From: Frigidibacter sp. RF13
GTDB lineage: Bacteria; Pseudomonadota; Alphaproteobacteria; Rhodobacterales; Rhodobacteraceae
Assembly: GCF_026626305.1 (NCBI RefSeq)
Contig: NZ_JAPNUE010000002.1
Coordinates: forward strand, 248,001 to 312,000
Length of the DNA stretch: 64,000 bases
Direction of reading: 5' to 3'
Below, in pieces: positions 55,493 to 63,971 of this stretch. The notes beneath the pieces were generated by a model. The model worked only from the letters and a program-made list of their open reading frames with translations. It had not been told where the DNA came from and did not search any database. The translations under genes and the position numbers were made by a program. Positions within the stretch are counted from its first letter, which is position 1. Each line of letters begins with the position of its first letter.

Positions 55493-56116
55493 TCAGCGCT
55501 CTTCCCAGGTCGTTTCGCGGTTTTCCTGCCAGCCGACACGGTGCAGAAGCGGCGTGTCGTCATGGGTCTCGGGCCAGCCGAGGCAGAGGTAGGCGCTGAA
55601 TTCCCATCCCTCCGGCACGCCGAAAAGCGTCTCTATTCCGGCCGGATCGAGGATAGAGACCATACCGAGCCCGAGGTTTTCCGCCCGCGCCGCCAGCCAC
55701 AGCGTATGGATCGCCATCGCTGTCGATTGGCGCAGTGTGGCGGGCATCGTCATGCGGCCAAGGCGGCGGCCTTCGGTGGGGTCTGTTGCGGTGAACACGG
55801 CCAGGTGTTCCGGCGCGCGGTCGAGGCCCGCGAGCTTCAGTCGCGCATAGTCGGACCGCGCCTGTCCGTCGTAGCTGTCCAAAGCGGCGGTATTGGTGGC
55901 ACGGAAATTCGCGCGCACCCCGTCGCGCAACTGCGGATCGCGCACCCGCACCACCCGCCAGGGCCGGGCATTGCCGACCGAGGGCGCGCAGTCCATGGCG
56001 CGGCGCAGCCGCTCCAGCACCTCTTCCGGCACCGGATTGGTGCGGAAATGCCGCACGTCGCGGCGCCAGCGCAGGATTTCCGTGAGCGTCGTGGCATGGG
56101 CGCGGGTGAAGAGCAT
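55493..56116 (-). CDS. bluB: 5,6-Dimethylbenzimidazole synthase BluB
   Basis: A 207-residue flavin-destroying enzyme that converts reduced FMN with oxygen into 5,6-dimethylbenzimidazole, the lower ligand of cobalamin. Nitroreductase-fold motifs: RWRRDVRHFRTNPVP, MDCAPSVGNARPWRVV and LGLGMVSILDPAGIETLFGVP (short blocks). It is the last gene of a minus-strand cobalamin operon; its ATG overlaps the stop of the threonine-phosphate decarboxylase gene (ATGA). This allows aerobic synthesis of the DMB ligand. Confidence 0.94.
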   Translation of the reverse strand: MLFTRAHATTLTEILRWRRDVRHFRTNPVPEEVLERLRRAMDCAPSVGNARPWRVVRVRDPQLRDGVRANFRATNTAALDSYDGQARSDYARLKLAGLDRAPEHLAVFTATDPTEGRRLGRMTMPATLRQSTAMAIHTLWLAARAENLGLGMVSILDPAGIETLFGVPEGWEFSAYLCLGWPETHDDTPLLHRVGWQENRETTWEER

Positions 56117-57081
56117 CAGCGGGTCAGAGCCTCCTCCAGCCGCGCCCATTCCGCCGCGCTGCCCGGCAGGCCAAGGCGCAGCCAGTCGTCCGACCAGGGG
56201 AAGATGCGCGTCCAGACATGGTGGCGTGCGAGCCGTGCCTGCGCGGCTTCGGCATCCGGCACGCGGTAGCTGCGGAAGAGAGACGTGCCGCCGATCAGGC
56301 GCCACCCTGCCTTCGCCGCCAGCGCGTCGATCCTGCCGCATTCACCGGCGAGCCGCGCGATGGTCTCTGCCGCCCAGTCCCGATCGCCCAGTGCCGTCGC
56401 CCCGATCTCGATCGCCGCGCCGGAGATGGGCCAGGGCCCCGCCATGGCTGAAAGTTGTCCGATGGTCTCCTCATGGCCCAGAACGAAGCCGAGCCGCACC
56501 CCGGCAAGGCCGTAGAACTTGCCGAAGGACCGCAGGATCACGAGGCCCGGTTGGGGTTCCTCGCCCGCAAGAGAGAGGTGCGGATAGGGGTCGGCGAAGC
56601 TTTCGTCGACCACCAGAAGTCCAACCCTGTCGGCCAGTACCGAGAGGTCGGCGGGTGCGTGCTGGCGACCGTCGGGGTTGTTGGGGTTGACCACGACCGC
56701 AAGGTCCGCACCCGCGAGTTGGGCCGGGTTAGACACTTCTTCGACCGTCCAACCGGCCGCGCGCAGGCTGGCGGCATGTTCGTTGTAGGTGGGGGATAGC
56801 ACCCGCGCGACGCCCGCCGCTCGCAGGCGCGGCACCATCTGGATTGCCGCCTGCGCGCCCGCCACCGGCAGGATCGCGGCCCGGGTGCCGTAGGCGCGCC
56901 GGGCGGCGGCGATCAGCCCGTCCATCGCCGCACGGGTAGGGAGTGCGGTCCAGGCGTCGGAGCTCAGGCGCGGCAGCGGATAGGGCACGCGGTTGATGCC
57001 GGTCGACAGGTCGATCCAGTCCTCGGCCCGTCCGCCCCAGCGCACCCGCGCCGCATCGATATTGCCGCCATGGTCGCGCAT
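56116..57081 (-). CDS. cobD: Threonine-phosphate decarboxylase (cobalamin linker)
   Basis: A 321-residue fold-type I PLP enzyme (CobD in Salmonella naming, CobC in Pseudomonas naming). It makes (R)-1-amino-2-propanol phosphate from L-threonine phosphate for the nucleotide loop. Motifs: HGGNIDAARVRWGG and IDLSTGINRVPYP at the start, VVVNPNNPDGR, LLVVDESFADPYP, and the PLP-lysine block ILRSFGKFYGLAGVRLGF. The ATG at 57081 overlaps the cbiB stop (ATGA), which decides it over a GTG four codons upstream. Confidence 0.93.
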   Translation of the reverse strand: MRDHGGNIDAARVRWGGRAEDWIDLSTGINRVPYPLPRLSSDAWTALPTRAAMDGLIAAARRAYGTRAAILPVAGAQAAIQMVPRLRAAGVARVLSPTYNEHAASLRAAGWTVEEVSNPAQLAGADLAVVVNPNNPDGRQHAPADLSVLADRVGLLVVDESFADPYPHLSLAGEEPQPGLVILRSFGKFYGLAGVRLGFVLGHEETIGQLSAMAGPWPISGAAIEIGATALGDRDWAAETIARLAGECGRIDALAAKAGWRLIGGTSLFRSYRVPDAEAAQARLARHHVWTRIFPWSDDWLRLGLPGSAAEWARLEEALTR

Positions 57082-58022
57082 CAGATCAGCCACAGGAGAA
57101 GGAGGAGGATTGCGGTCAAGGCCAGCGCATTGCGGCAGATTTCCAGCGCCCGGGTGATATCGTCCGCCCCAGGGTCACGGGCGGCGCCGTTGATCCAGGG
57201 CTCGTTCGCCACCCTGTCGTGGTAGAGGCGCGGGCCGGAAAGGCGCACACCAAGCGCCGCCGCCATCGCAGCCTCCGGCCAGCCGGCGTTCGGCGAGCGG
57301 TGGAACCGCGCCTCGCGCCACATGCAATCGAGCGCCGCGCGGGGCGCGGGTGAAACCGCGGCGATCAGAAGGCCGGTCAGCCGCGCCGGAATGAGGTTCG
57401 CCAGATCGTCGATCCGTGCCGACGCCCAACCGAAGGCCTCGTGCCGGGGCGTGCGGTGGCCGATCATCGAATCGAGCGTGTTGATCGCCTTGTAGGCCGC
57501 AATCCCCGGCAGGCCGAAGACCGCACCCCAGAACAGGGGCGCAACGACCCCGTCGGACGCATTTTCCGAAAGGCTCTCGATCGTTGCCCGCGCGATCCCC
57601 GCTTCGTCCAGCCGGTCGGGGTCGCGCCCGACGATCATCGCCACGGCATTGCGAGCGCCAGCGAGATCGCCGCCGCGGAGCGGCCTCGACACGGCCACCA
57701 CATGATCGCGCAGCGACCGGGCCGCAATCAGCGGCCAGGCAAGACATCCGCCGATCAGGAGACCTTTCCAGCCCGACGGCAGAAGGCTTTGCAGGACAAG
57801 GCCGATGATGGCCGTGACAGCGATTACCAGAAGGGCAGCGGCCAACCCGGCGATCCGCCGGTCTCGGTCGGTGGTGCCCTCAATATTCAGCCAGTCGTCG
57901 AGGCGGCTGATCAGGCGGCCGATCCAGGTAACCGGATGGCCCACAAGCGCATAGAGCCCGCGCGGCCAGCCGACCGCGAGGTCGATCACCAGACCCGCCA
58001 GCATCAGCCCCGCACCCGTCAT
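57081..58022 (-). CDS. cbiB: Adenosylcobinamide-phosphate synthase
   Basis: A 313-residue inner-membrane protein of the CbiB/CobD family, which couples adenosylcobyric acid with aminopropanol phosphate. Typical blocks: HPVTWIGRLISRLDDWLN, DEAGIARATIESLSENASDGVVAPLFW (short forms) and GHRTPRHEAFGWASARIDDLANLIPARLT. Four to five hydrophobic segments are visible. It overlaps bluE at its start and cobD at its stop by 4 bp each, so the minus-strand operon is translationally linked throughout. Confidence 0.93.
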   Translation of the reverse strand: MTGAGLMLAGLVIDLAVGWPRGLYALVGHPVTWIGRLISRLDDWLNIEGTTDRDRRIAGLAAALLVIAVTAIIGLVLQSLLPSGWKGLLIGGCLAWPLIAARSLRDHVVAVSRPLRGGDLAGARNAVAMIVGRDPDRLDEAGIARATIESLSENASDGVVAPLFWGAVFGLPGIAAYKAINTLDSMIGHRTPRHEAFGWASARIDDLANLIPARLTGLLIAAVSPAPRAALDCMWREARFHRSPNAGWPEAAMAAALGVRLSGPRLYHDRVANEPWINGAARDPGADDITRALEICRNALALTAILLLLLWLI

Positions 58023-58810
58023 GCTCCGCCGCCGGTGCGGAAGGTGACGACACGGCGGAAGCCCGCCGCGTGCAGACGTGCCGTGGCGTCCTGCGGCACC
58101 TGTCCGGGTGCAAAGATCAGCCCGCGCGCCGAACCGGTATGGGCGGCGGTATGGCCAAGCGCGCCGAGCGCGCGGCAGAGGTCCGGTGTCGGATCCTCGC
58201 CCGGGCCGCGCAGCGTCCGGTTGCGACGGGCGGATTCGCTTGTGAGTGCGGCCAGCGCAGGCATGTCGCCTGCGTGCGCGGCCGCCTCCCACGGGTCGAT
58301 CAGATCGGTGATATCGGCGAAATTCTCGTCCGCAGCATTGGTGCGGCGGTTCGGGCCAAAGAAGCCGCCCACCACTACCATCGCGGGCAGCGCAGGCAGA
58401 TCGCGAATGACCTCGGCCCGGCGCGAGGCCCAGAGCATCCGCTCGGGCCTCTCGAACATCAAGGGATCGCTCGCGCCCTCGACGCCTACGCAGGCGCTGG
58501 CCAGTTCCATCGCGTCATGGCGCGATCCGGCAAGCCGGGCGAGCGCCACCAGAGCCGCCGTCGACACCCCAGCCCCGCCACCGCGCGGCATGTTGGCCGA
58601 CAGGGTGAAAGGGCCGGGATCGGCAAGGCCGAGGGTCTTCAGAAGCGCCCGGCCGCGCGCCTGCGGCAAAAGGCCGTGCGGTTCCATCGTCTCGGTCCTG
58701 CGGATACCGACGGTCAGCAGTGGGCAGGGCAGCGTGACCAGAACCACAGGGCCCTCCGGCCCGAGCCGCCCCTGAAGGAATTCTCCGAAATGTCCCTGAA
58801 CCCGAATCAC
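58019..58810 (-). CDS. bluE: L-threonine kinase (PduX/BluE type)
   Basis: A 263-residue GHMP kinase that phosphorylates L-threonine for the cobalamin linker; BluE is the Rhodobacter form of PduX. The GHMP glycine-rich loop is NMPRGGGAGVSTAALVALAR; VQGHFGEFLQGRLGPEGPV is the N-terminal block. Together with the decarboxylase it provides aminopropanol phosphate to CbiB. Its ATG at 58810 overlaps the preceding phosphatase stop, and its own stop overlaps the cbiB start. Confidence 0.88.
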   Translation of the reverse strand: MIRVQGHFGEFLQGRLGPEGPVVLVTLPCPLLTVGIRRTETMEPHGLLPQARGRALLKTLGLADPGPFTLSANMPRGGGAGVSTAALVALARLAGSRHDAMELASACVGVEGASDPLMFERPERMLWASRRAEVIRDLPALPAMVVVGGFFGPNRRTNAADENFADITDLIDPWEAAAHAGDMPALAALTSESARRNRTLRGPGEDPTPDLCRALGALGHTAAHTGSARGLIFAPGQVPQDATARLHAAGFRRVVTFRTGGGA

Positions 58811-59379
58811 CCGGCCACCCTTTCATTCACGCTGCCGATCTGCCAGCCCGCCTCGTGACGCACCAGACGGGTAACGGACAGGGGCGCGACATCGAAGGCA
58901 AGCGCGGGCGCAACAGACCCGAGCGCCAGCGCCAGCGCGGCCCTGACCGTCCCGGCATGGGCCAGGAGGGTGGCGGCGCCAGCTTCTGCGATTTGGGTGA
59001 GCGCGGGGTGAATCCGCGCGCAGATATCTTCGAAACTTTCCCCCCCCGGCGGGCGATGGCGGGCAAGGTCGGCCGCCTCGAGCGGACCGATGTCGGGCAG
59101 CTCGGCGTAGGACTTGCCTTCCCAATCGCCGAAGTCCTGTTCCCACAGGCGGGGGTCTTCATCGGGGGCCATGTCCCAGATCGCGCGCGCGGTTTCCCGG
59201 CAACGCCGCGCCGGGCTGGTGATCAGCCGGTCGGGCCGGGGCAGGCGGTCGCGCAGCGCCGCAAGTGCCGCAGCGTCCGACAGGTCGGCGCCCACATCCG
59301 TCCGGCCATTCAGACGGCCCATGGCCAGGGTTGGCGCATGGCGGATCAGGATCAGTTCTGTCGCGGTCCGGCCGGGCAC
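58807..59379 (-). CDS. cobC: Histidine phosphatase, alpha-ribazole phosphatase type
   Basis: A 190-residue phosphoglycerate-mutase-like phosphatase, expected to dephosphorylate alpha-ribazole phosphate or adenosylcobalamin phosphate. Catalytic motif LILIRHAPTLAMGRLNGRTD and the second histidine in LLAHAGTVRAAL are present. It heads the minus-strand operon cobC-bluE-cbiB-cobD-bluB. The GTG at 59379 is chosen because it follows AGGGGGAATGCGACC and opens directly on the family start; the longer frame runs into the divergent cobU. The assignment relies on position. Confidence 0.85.
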   Translation of the reverse strand: MPGRTATELILIRHAPTLAMGRLNGRTDVGADLSDAAALAALRDRLPRPDRLITSPARRCRETARAIWDMAPDEDPRLWEQDFGDWEGKSYAELPDIGPLEAADLARHRPPGGESFEDICARIHPALTQIAEAGAATLLAHAGTVRAALALALGSVAPALAFDVAPLSVTRLVRHEAGWQIGSVNERVAG

Positions 59380-59430
59380 GGTCGCATTCCCCCTTCCGTG
59401 GTCCCGCCGTTTCTGCTTTGAGGCTGACCC

Positions 59431-59937
59431 ATGAGCAAGACGATACTTGTCACCGGAGGCGCCCGATCGGGCAAAAGCGGCATTGCCGAGACGAAGGCGC
59501 TGTCCTTCGGGCGGCCTGCGACCTATATCGCCACCGCCGAGATCCGTGACGAGGAAATGGCGGCACGCATCGCCCTGCATCAGGCGCGGCGCGGGCCGGA
59601 ATGGCGCGATCACCCGGCCCCCTTCGATCTGGTCAGTGCGCTGGCAGCGACCGACGGCGCGGGGCCGCGACTGGTCGATTGTCTCACGCTTTGGCTCACG
59701 AACCTGATGCTTGCGGATCGCGACTGGCAGGCCGACGGCCGCGCGCTTGTTGCAGCCTTGCCGCGCCAGACCAGCCCCGTGGTGATCGTGACCAACGAGG
59801 TCGGCGCCGGGATCGTGCCGGACAACAAACTCGCCCGAGACTTCCGCGATGCGGCGGGCCTTCTCAATCAATGGGTGGCGGCGGCGGCGGACGAGGTCTG
59901 GCTCGCCGTCGCCGGCCTGCCCCTTCACGTCAAATGA
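59431..59937 (+). CDS. cobU: Adenosylcobinamide kinase / phosphate guanylyltransferase
   Basis: A 168-residue CobU/CobP, bifunctional kinase and guanylyltransferase that activates adenosylcobinamide as its GDP derivative. The P-loop GGARSGKS is at residues 9-16; AEIRDEEMAARIALHQARRG holds the GMP-accepting histidine; VIVTNEVGAGIVP is a conserved block. It starts the plus-strand half of the cobalamin locus, 51 bp from the divergent phosphatase gene. Confidence 0.95.
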   Translation: MSKTILVTGGARSGKSGIAETKALSFGRPATYIATAEIRDEEMAARIALHQARRGPEWRDHPAPFDLVSALAATDGAGPRLVDCLTLWLTNLMLADRDWQADGRALVAALPRQTSPVVIVTNEVGAGIVPDNKLARDFRDAAGLLNQWVAAAADEVWLAVAGLPLHVK

Positions 59938-59952
59938 CCGGAAGTGACTGAC

Positions 59953-60969
59953 ATGACCTTCGCGCTTTCCTCGCTCGACGACCTCAAGACCCTCGCCGCG
60001 CGCCTGCCGATGGCTGACGCCGCGGCGGCAGCGGGCGCCCGTGCCCGGCAGAATTCGCTGACGAAGCCGCCTGGGTCGCTTGGGCGGCTTGAGGAGATTG
60101 CCGAATTCATGGCCGCCTGGCGCGCAACGGCGCGGCCGGAAATCTGGCAGGCGCAGGCTCTGGTCTTCGCGGGCAACCACGGCATCTGCGCACAAGGGGT
60201 AAACCCCTATCCGCAGGAAGTGACCGTGCAGATGGTCGCGAATTTTCAGGCCGGCGGGGCGGCGATCAACCAGCTAGCGCGCGTGAACGGCGCCGATCTG
60301 GACGTGATCGCGCTCGACCTCGACCGGCCCACGCGGGATTTCACTGAGGGCCCGGCGATGAGCTCGGCGGACTGCCTCGAAGCGATGAACCGGGGCGCTG
60401 CCGCGGTGAATGAGGGCGCCGATATCCTCATCCTCGGCGAGATGGGTATCGGCAATTCGACCGTTGCGGCGGCTCTCGCGGCGGCGTCCTTCGGCGGTGG
60501 TGCGGCAGAGTGGGTCGGGCCCGGAACAGGCTCTGATCAGGCCGGAATCGCCCGCAAGGTCGATGCGATCGAACGTGGCCTCAAGCTGCACGCAGGCGCC
60601 AAAGGCGACGCGGGCGCGGTCCTTGCTGCCCTTGGCGGGCGCGAACAGGCGGCGATCTGCGGCGCGGTTCTGGCGGCGCGGGCGGCGCGGGTTCCGGTGA
60701 TCCTTGACGGGTTCATCTGCACGGCGGCTGCGGCCGTCCTGCATCTGGCCGATCCCGCCCTTCTGGACCATTGCCTTGTCGGCCATGCCTCGGCCGAGCC
60801 CGGCCATCGGAAGCTGCTGACCGCCATCAGCAAACGGCCGGTCCTTGAGTTTGACATGCGGCTTGGCGAAGGTTCCGGCGCGGCCTTGGCGCTGGGCATC
60901 GTGCGGGCGGCACTGGCCTGCCACAATGGCATGGCGACCTTCGGCGAAGCGGGCGTGTCTGAGGCTTGA
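59953..60969 (+). CDS. cobT: Nicotinate-nucleotide:dimethylbenzimidazole phosphoribosyltransferase
   Basis: A 338-residue CobT, which transfers ribose phosphate from nicotinate mononucleotide to 5,6-dimethylbenzimidazole, making alpha-ribazole phosphate. Motifs: NSLTKPPGSLGRLEEIAEF, ALVFAGNHGICAQGVNPYP and ILGEMGIGNSTVAAAL. The DMB it uses comes from BluB of the divergent operon. The ATG at 59953 has GGAAG at a 9-bp spacing; a GTG three codons earlier would leave no room for a ribosome site. Confidence 0.95.
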   Translation: MTFALSSLDDLKTLAARLPMADAAAAAGARARQNSLTKPPGSLGRLEEIAEFMAAWRATARPEIWQAQALVFAGNHGICAQGVNPYPQEVTVQMVANFQAGGAAINQLARVNGADLDVIALDLDRPTRDFTEGPAMSSADCLEAMNRGAAAVNEGADILILGEMGIGNSTVAAALAAASFGGGAAEWVGPGTGSDQAGIARKVDAIERGLKLHAGAKGDAGAVLAALGGREQAAICGAVLAARAARVPVILDGFICTAAAAVLHLADPALLDHCLVGHASAEPGHRKLLTAISKRPVLEFDMRLGEGSGAALALGIVRAALACHNGMATFGEAGVSEA

Positions 60970-60979
60970 GGAGGGCGCG

Positions 60980-61747
60980 ATGGCAAGCGATCCGGCGGAA
61001 CGGTGGGAGGAGCTGAAGGTCGGCCTGATGCTGCTGACCCGGCTTCCCGTCGGGCTGGTCCGGGAAGAGGCGCCTTCTGTCGCCGCATCCGCCTGGTCCT
61101 GGCCGCTCGCCGGGCTCGCGGTTGGCGGCCTTGCGGCCTTCGTCTACTGGCTGGCCACCGCGCTTGGGCTCACCGGGCCGCTCGCGGCAACGCTCGCGGT
61201 TCTGGCGACGGTTCTGGCGACCGGGGGGCTGCATGAAGACGGGCTGGCCGACCTGGCCGACGGGTTCGGCGGCGGGCGCGACAAGACGCGGGTGCTGGAG
61301 ATCATGCGCGACAGCCGGATCGGCAGCTACGGCACGCTTGCGATCGGATTTTCACTGCTGATCCGCGTGCTTGCCATCGGCGCACTGTCGCGTTGGGACG
61401 CGGTCTGGGGCTTCCTGGCCATCGCCGCCGCCAGCCGCGCGGTGATGCCCGCCGCCCTGCATCTGATGCCGCCCGCGCGAAGTGACGGGCTCGGCAGCGG
61501 TGCCTCGGGCGTCACGCAAGAGGCCGCCCTTGCCGCTGCCCTGACCGGCTGTGCCTGCCTTCTGCCTTTCGGCCTTATCGACGCGGCCCTTGTCGCTGCG
61601 GCGATGGCTGCCGCCGCTTTCTGGGTCGGACGGCGCGCGATGTCCCGTATCGGCGGCCAGACCGGAGATGTCTGCGGGGCGATGCAGCAAGTCGCGGAAG
61701 GCACAGGCTGGCTGGCCCTGGTGGCGCTGCAGGGCACGTTGGGTTGA
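60980..61747 (+). CDS. cobS: Cobalamin-5'-phosphate synthase
   Basis: A 255-residue polytopic membrane protein that joins adenosylcobinamide-GDP with alpha-ribazole phosphate. The active-site block is GGLHEDGLADLADGFGGG with conserved aspartates, followed by EIMRDSRIGSYGTLAIGF. Five or more hydrophobic segments follow. The ATG at 60980 comes 10 bp after the cobT stop behind GGAGGGC. It completes the cobU-cobT-cobS set. Confidence 0.94.
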   Translation: MASDPAERWEELKVGLMLLTRLPVGLVREEAPSVAASAWSWPLAGLAVGGLAAFVYWLATALGLTGPLAATLAVLATVLATGGLHEDGLADLADGFGGGRDKTRVLEIMRDSRIGSYGTLAIGFSLLIRVLAIGALSRWDAVWGFLAIAAASRAVMPAALHLMPPARSDGLGSGASGVTQEAALAAALTGCACLLPFGLIDAALVAAAMAAAAFWVGRRAMSRIGGQTGDVCGAMQQVAEGTGWLALVALQGTLG

Positions 61748-61798
61748 CGCCTGCCCTTTGATCTTGCGGGCGAAGCGCGCGCGCCGCTATGGAAGGGT

Positions 61799-62296
61799 AT
61801 GAGCGCGCCGCCCGAGTTTCACCTGAGCCTTGCCCTGCCCTCGCCCGAGGCCACGGCAGCCCTCGCGGCGCGCATCGCGCCGCTGCTCGGCCCCGGCCAA
61901 GTGATGCTGCTCGAGGGCGAGATCGGCGCCGGAAAGACCCATTTCGCCCGCGCCCTCATCCAGACGCTGCTGGCGGCGGAAGGGCGACGCGAGGATGTGC
62001 CCTCGCCCACTTTCACTTTGGTGCAGGTCTATGAAACCGCGCGGGGCGAGATTTGGCACGCCGACCTTTACCGGCTGACCGACCCGTCGGAAGTCATTGA
62101 ACTCGGCCTGACCGAAGCGTTCGAAACCGCCATCTGCCTCGTCGAATGGCCCGACCGTTTGGGCGATCTTGCCCCACGCGAAGCGCTTCTGCTCTCTCTT
62201 CGCCCCGACGCGACCGGCGAGGGCCGCATGGCGACGTTTCAGGCGACCGGCATATGCTGGGCGCCGGTCTTTGCCGCGCTAGGTGCGGCAGCATGA
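61799..62296 (+). CDS. tsaE: tRNA t6A synthesis ATPase TsaE
   Basis: A 165-residue TsaE/YjeE ATPase, needed with TsaB and TsaD for N6-threonylcarbamoyl adenosine in tRNA. Walker A is GEIGAGKT at residues 40-47; VPSPTFTLVQVY and HADLYRL are the family blocks, and VEWPDRLG closes the domain. It begins the block tsaE-amgK-murU-addB, overlapping amgK by 4 bp. Confidence 0.94.
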   Translation: MSAPPEFHLSLALPSPEATAALAARIAPLLGPGQVMLLEGEIGAGKTHFARALIQTLLAAEGRREDVPSPTFTLVQVYETARGEIWHADLYRLTDPSEVIELGLTEAFETAICLVEWPDRLGDLAPREALLLSLRPDATGEGRMATFQATGICWAPVFAALGAAA

Positions 62297-63276
62297 ATGA
62301 TCGGCGGCATGACGAGGCCCGTGCCTTTGTTGCCCGCGCCGATTGGGGTAACGGTCCCTTCGCGCCGCTCGCGGGCGATGCCTCGGCGCGGCGTTATTTC
62401 CGTCTACCGGGCGGGGCGGTGCTGATGGATGCCGACCCGGCGACTGGCGAACGGGTCGAGCGGTTCCTCGCGGTGGGGGACTGGCTGCTTGACCATGGCT
62501 ATTCGGCACCGAAGATCCTTGCCCGCGACCCTGATCGGGGGTTCCTGCTGCTTGAAGATCTGGGAGACGCGCTTTTCGCCCGTGTTACTGCCGCCGACCC
62601 GGCGATGGAGGCGCCGCTTTATGGCGCGGCGGTCACCTTCCTCGCCGATCTGTCGCAGCAGGTACCGCCGTCTTTCGTGGCAGCGGGCGACGGCGCGGCA
62701 CTCGCCCGTCTCGTCACGCTGCTGAATGATCATTATCTGCCCGCGCTTGGCGCGCCGCCGCTTGCCGAACTGCCAGGGCTGATCGCCGCGCTTTACGAGG
62801 CGTGGAATGACCAGCCGCCTGTCCTTTCCCTGCGCGATTTCCATGCCGAGAACTTGATCTGGCTGCCCGACCGGCAGGGGGCCCGCCGCGCGGGGTTGCT
62901 GGATTTTCAGGACGCTTTCGCCACCCATCCCGCCTATGACCTCGTGTCGCTGTTGCAGGATGCGCGCCGCGATGTGTCCGCCGAAACTGCCGAAGCCTCC
63001 TATCGTGCCTATCTCGACCTGACCGGGTTCGAGGAGCGACTCTTCGCGCGCGTCCACGCGCTCATCGGCGCGCAGCGGGCGCTGCGCATTCTTGCGGTCT
63101 TCGCAAAGCTTGCCCGGGCGGATGGCAAGCCGCACTATCTGGCCTATGCGCCGCGCGTCGCGGGGCACCTCAGGCGCAGCCTCGCGCATCCCGCGCTCGG
63201 GCCGCTTGCCGCCTGCGTGGCGCGCGAGGTGCCGGAACTGACGGCCGAACGGCTGGAAAGGCTGAGGGTTGGATGA
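62293..63276 (+). CDS. amgK: N-acetylmuramate/N-acetylglucosamine kinase, AmgK type
   Basis: A 327-residue aminoglycoside-phosphotransferase-fold kinase. AmgK phosphorylates the anomeric position of MurNAc released in cell-wall recycling, the product feeding MurU directly. Motifs: GDASARRYFRLPGG, FLLLEDLGDALF, LSLRDFHAENLIWLP (catalytic loop) and GLLDFQDAFATHPAYDLVSL (metal binding). Its start overlaps the tsaE stop and its stop overlaps the murU start, so the genes are coupled. The AmgK name rests on the pairing with murU. Confidence 0.9.
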   Translation: MNDRRHDEARAFVARADWGNGPFAPLAGDASARRYFRLPGGAVLMDADPATGERVERFLAVGDWLLDHGYSAPKILARDPDRGFLLLEDLGDALFARVTAADPAMEAPLYGAAVTFLADLSQQVPPSFVAAGDGAALARLVTLLNDHYLPALGAPPLAELPGLIAALYEAWNDQPPVLSLRDFHAENLIWLPDRQGARRAGLLDFQDAFATHPAYDLVSLLQDARRDVSAETAEASYRAYLDLTGFEERLFARVHALIGAQRALRILAVFAKLARADGKPHYLAYAPRVAGHLRRSLAHPALGPLAACVAREVPELTAERLERLRVG

Positions 63277-63971
63277 ACGCGCGGCCCAAATCGCTGATGC
63301 TGTTCGCGGCAGGCCTTGGCACACGGATGCGGCCCCTGACCGACGACCGGCCGAAGCCGCTGATCAGGGTGGCGGGGCGGACGCTTCTCGATCATGCGCT
63401 GGGCCAGGTGCAGGGCGGCGAGCGGATCGTCGTCAATCTGCATTACCGCGGCGAGCAGATAAGGCAGCATCTGAAGGGGCGCCAGAATATCACCTTTTCG
63501 GCCGAAACAGAGACGCTTCTGGAAACCGGCGGCGGGTTGAAGGCCGCGCTGCCGCTTCTTGGCACGGACCCGGTTTACGTTATGAACAGCGATGCGGTCT
63601 GGACCGGCGCCAACCCGCTCGACCAGCTTGCCGCAGCCTGGGACGGGGCGCGGATGGAGGCGCTTTTGTTGCTTGTCCCCAAGGATCGGGCGACAGGACA
63701 TACCGGCAATGGCGATTTCCTGATCGGGTCCGACGGGCGGCTGACCCGGGGCCCGGGCCATGTCTATACCGGCGCCCAGATCATCCGCACCGGCCGGATC
63801 GCCGCCTGGCCGGAAGCACGGTTTTCGCTCAATCCCGTCTGGGACGCGATGGCCGCCGAGGGGCGGCTTTTCGGTGTGGTCCACAAGGGCGGCTGGTGCG
63901 ATGTCGGCCGGCCCGATAGCATTTCGCTTGCCGAAGACATGCTGAGGGGCGCCGATGTTTCCCGCCTCTGA
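63273..63971 (+). CDS. murU: N-acetylmuramate 1-phosphate uridylyltransferase, MurU type
   Basis: A 232-residue nucleotidyltransferase. MurU makes UDP-MurNAc from MurNAc 1-phosphate, bypassing de novo synthesis and giving intrinsic tolerance to fosfomycin in species with this route. The signature AAGLGTRMRPLTDDRPKPL is at residues 12-30; ETGGGLKAALPLLG and VMNSDAVW carry the sugar and metal sites; GGWCDVGRPDS ends the catalytic part. It overlaps amgK by 4 bp and addB by 17 bp. Confidence 0.92.
   Translation: MNARPKSLMLFAAGLGTRMRPLTDDRPKPLIRVAGRTLLDHALGQVQGGERIVVNLHYRGEQIRQHLKGRQNITFSAETETLLETGGGLKAALPLLGTDPVYVMNSDAVWTGANPLDQLAAAWDGARMEALLLLVPKDRATGHTGNGDFLIGSDGRLTRGPGHVYTGAQIIRTGRIAAWPEARFSLNPVWDAMAAEGRLFGVVHKGGWCDVGRPDSISLAEDMLRGADVSRL

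Noticed and set aside
59380..59430. Possible cobalamin riboswitch between divergent cobalamin operons
   Set aside because: The 51-bp gap is far shorter than the roughly 200-nt element and no B12-box is seen.
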